A stretch of DNA of 21,371 nt from CAZVBR01 sp964625755 (GTDB lineage Bacteria; Patescibacteriota; Minisyncoccia; Phycocordibacterales; XYD1-FULL-46-19), in the NCBI GenBank assembly GCA_964625755.1, contig CAZVBR010000011.1, positions 1-21,371 on the forward strand, given 5' to 3'. Numbering within the stretch: position 1 is the stretch's first letter; each line of letters begins with the position of its first letter. Positions 21,354 through 21,371 of this stretch are shown here, piece by piece. The notes beneath the pieces are model-generated. The model saw only the letters and a program-made list of their open reading frames with translations. It was not told the origin of the DNA and did no database searches. The translations under genes were made by a program, and so were the position numbers.

Positions 21354-21371
21354 TTATCTCGACCTTTGTAA

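Noticed and set aside
1..21371. tRNA genes, CRISPR arrays, insertion sequences, prophage or defence genes
   Set aside because: No cloverleaf-like segment, regularly spaced repeat, transposase or phage gene is visible. Nearly all sequence is explained by housekeeping genes.
1..21371. UGA recoded to glycine as in Absconditabacteria/Gracilibacteria
   Set aside because: mraY, cysS and dnaB end at TGA at their family-normal C-termini, and no in-frame TGA occurs inside conserved genes.

Overview
The window is 21.4 kb of densely packed bacterial chromosome, interrupted by two 100-N scaffold gaps (11840-11939 and 17547-17646). I infer a member of the Candidate Phyla Radiation / Patescibacteria. Supporting signs are compact housekeeping genes, small divergent versions of cell-wall proteins, no visible Shine-Dalgarno sequences, a small membrane protein with a degenerate Ada-like Cys motif, and a metagenome-style assembly. 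UGA is used as a stop (mraY, cysS, dnaB) and Trp is TGG, so the code is standard and the Absconditabacteria/Gracilibacteria recoding is excluded. Ribosomal protein bL9 is present; some CPR lineages are reported to lack it. I cannot place the phylum.

Layout, left to right. 12-2781 (+): trpS and an ABC exporter. 2867-11470 (+): scpA, then what looks like one long operon of scpB, a D,D-carboxypeptidase, mraY, ftsW, murG, gltX, a LytM/M23 peptidase with a coiled coil, and a small membrane protein. This joins chromosome condensation (ScpAB) to peptidoglycan precursor synthesis, polymerisation and remodelling. 11471-12292 (+): a secreted lysozyme-like gene with its own consensus promoter, a structured leader, an apparent 1-nt frameshift and an assembly gap. 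12446-13131: a small membrane protein (-) and rpmA (+), diverging from interlocked promoters. 13215-15025 (-): rplI and a CtpA-type protease. 15096-19285 (+): a CorA-like protein, cysS, dnaB (with gap) and recR. 19308-21325 (-): rplU, rmuC and hsp20.

Most genes are informational or envelope housekeeping. The most notable signal is in the non-coding DNA. At several independent genes a sigma70-type -10 box ends 5-7 nt before the ATG, often with a -35 exactly 17 bp further upstream, which predicts leaderless mRNAs. The divergent pair at 12820/12850 is the most compact case: each promoter's -35 lies in the first codons of the other gene. The lysozyme-like gene departs from this pattern, with a leader of about 85 nt whose hairpin includes the start codon.

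I see no tRNA, rRNA, CRISPR, insertion sequence or prophage. No gene-free stretch exceeds 300 bases.
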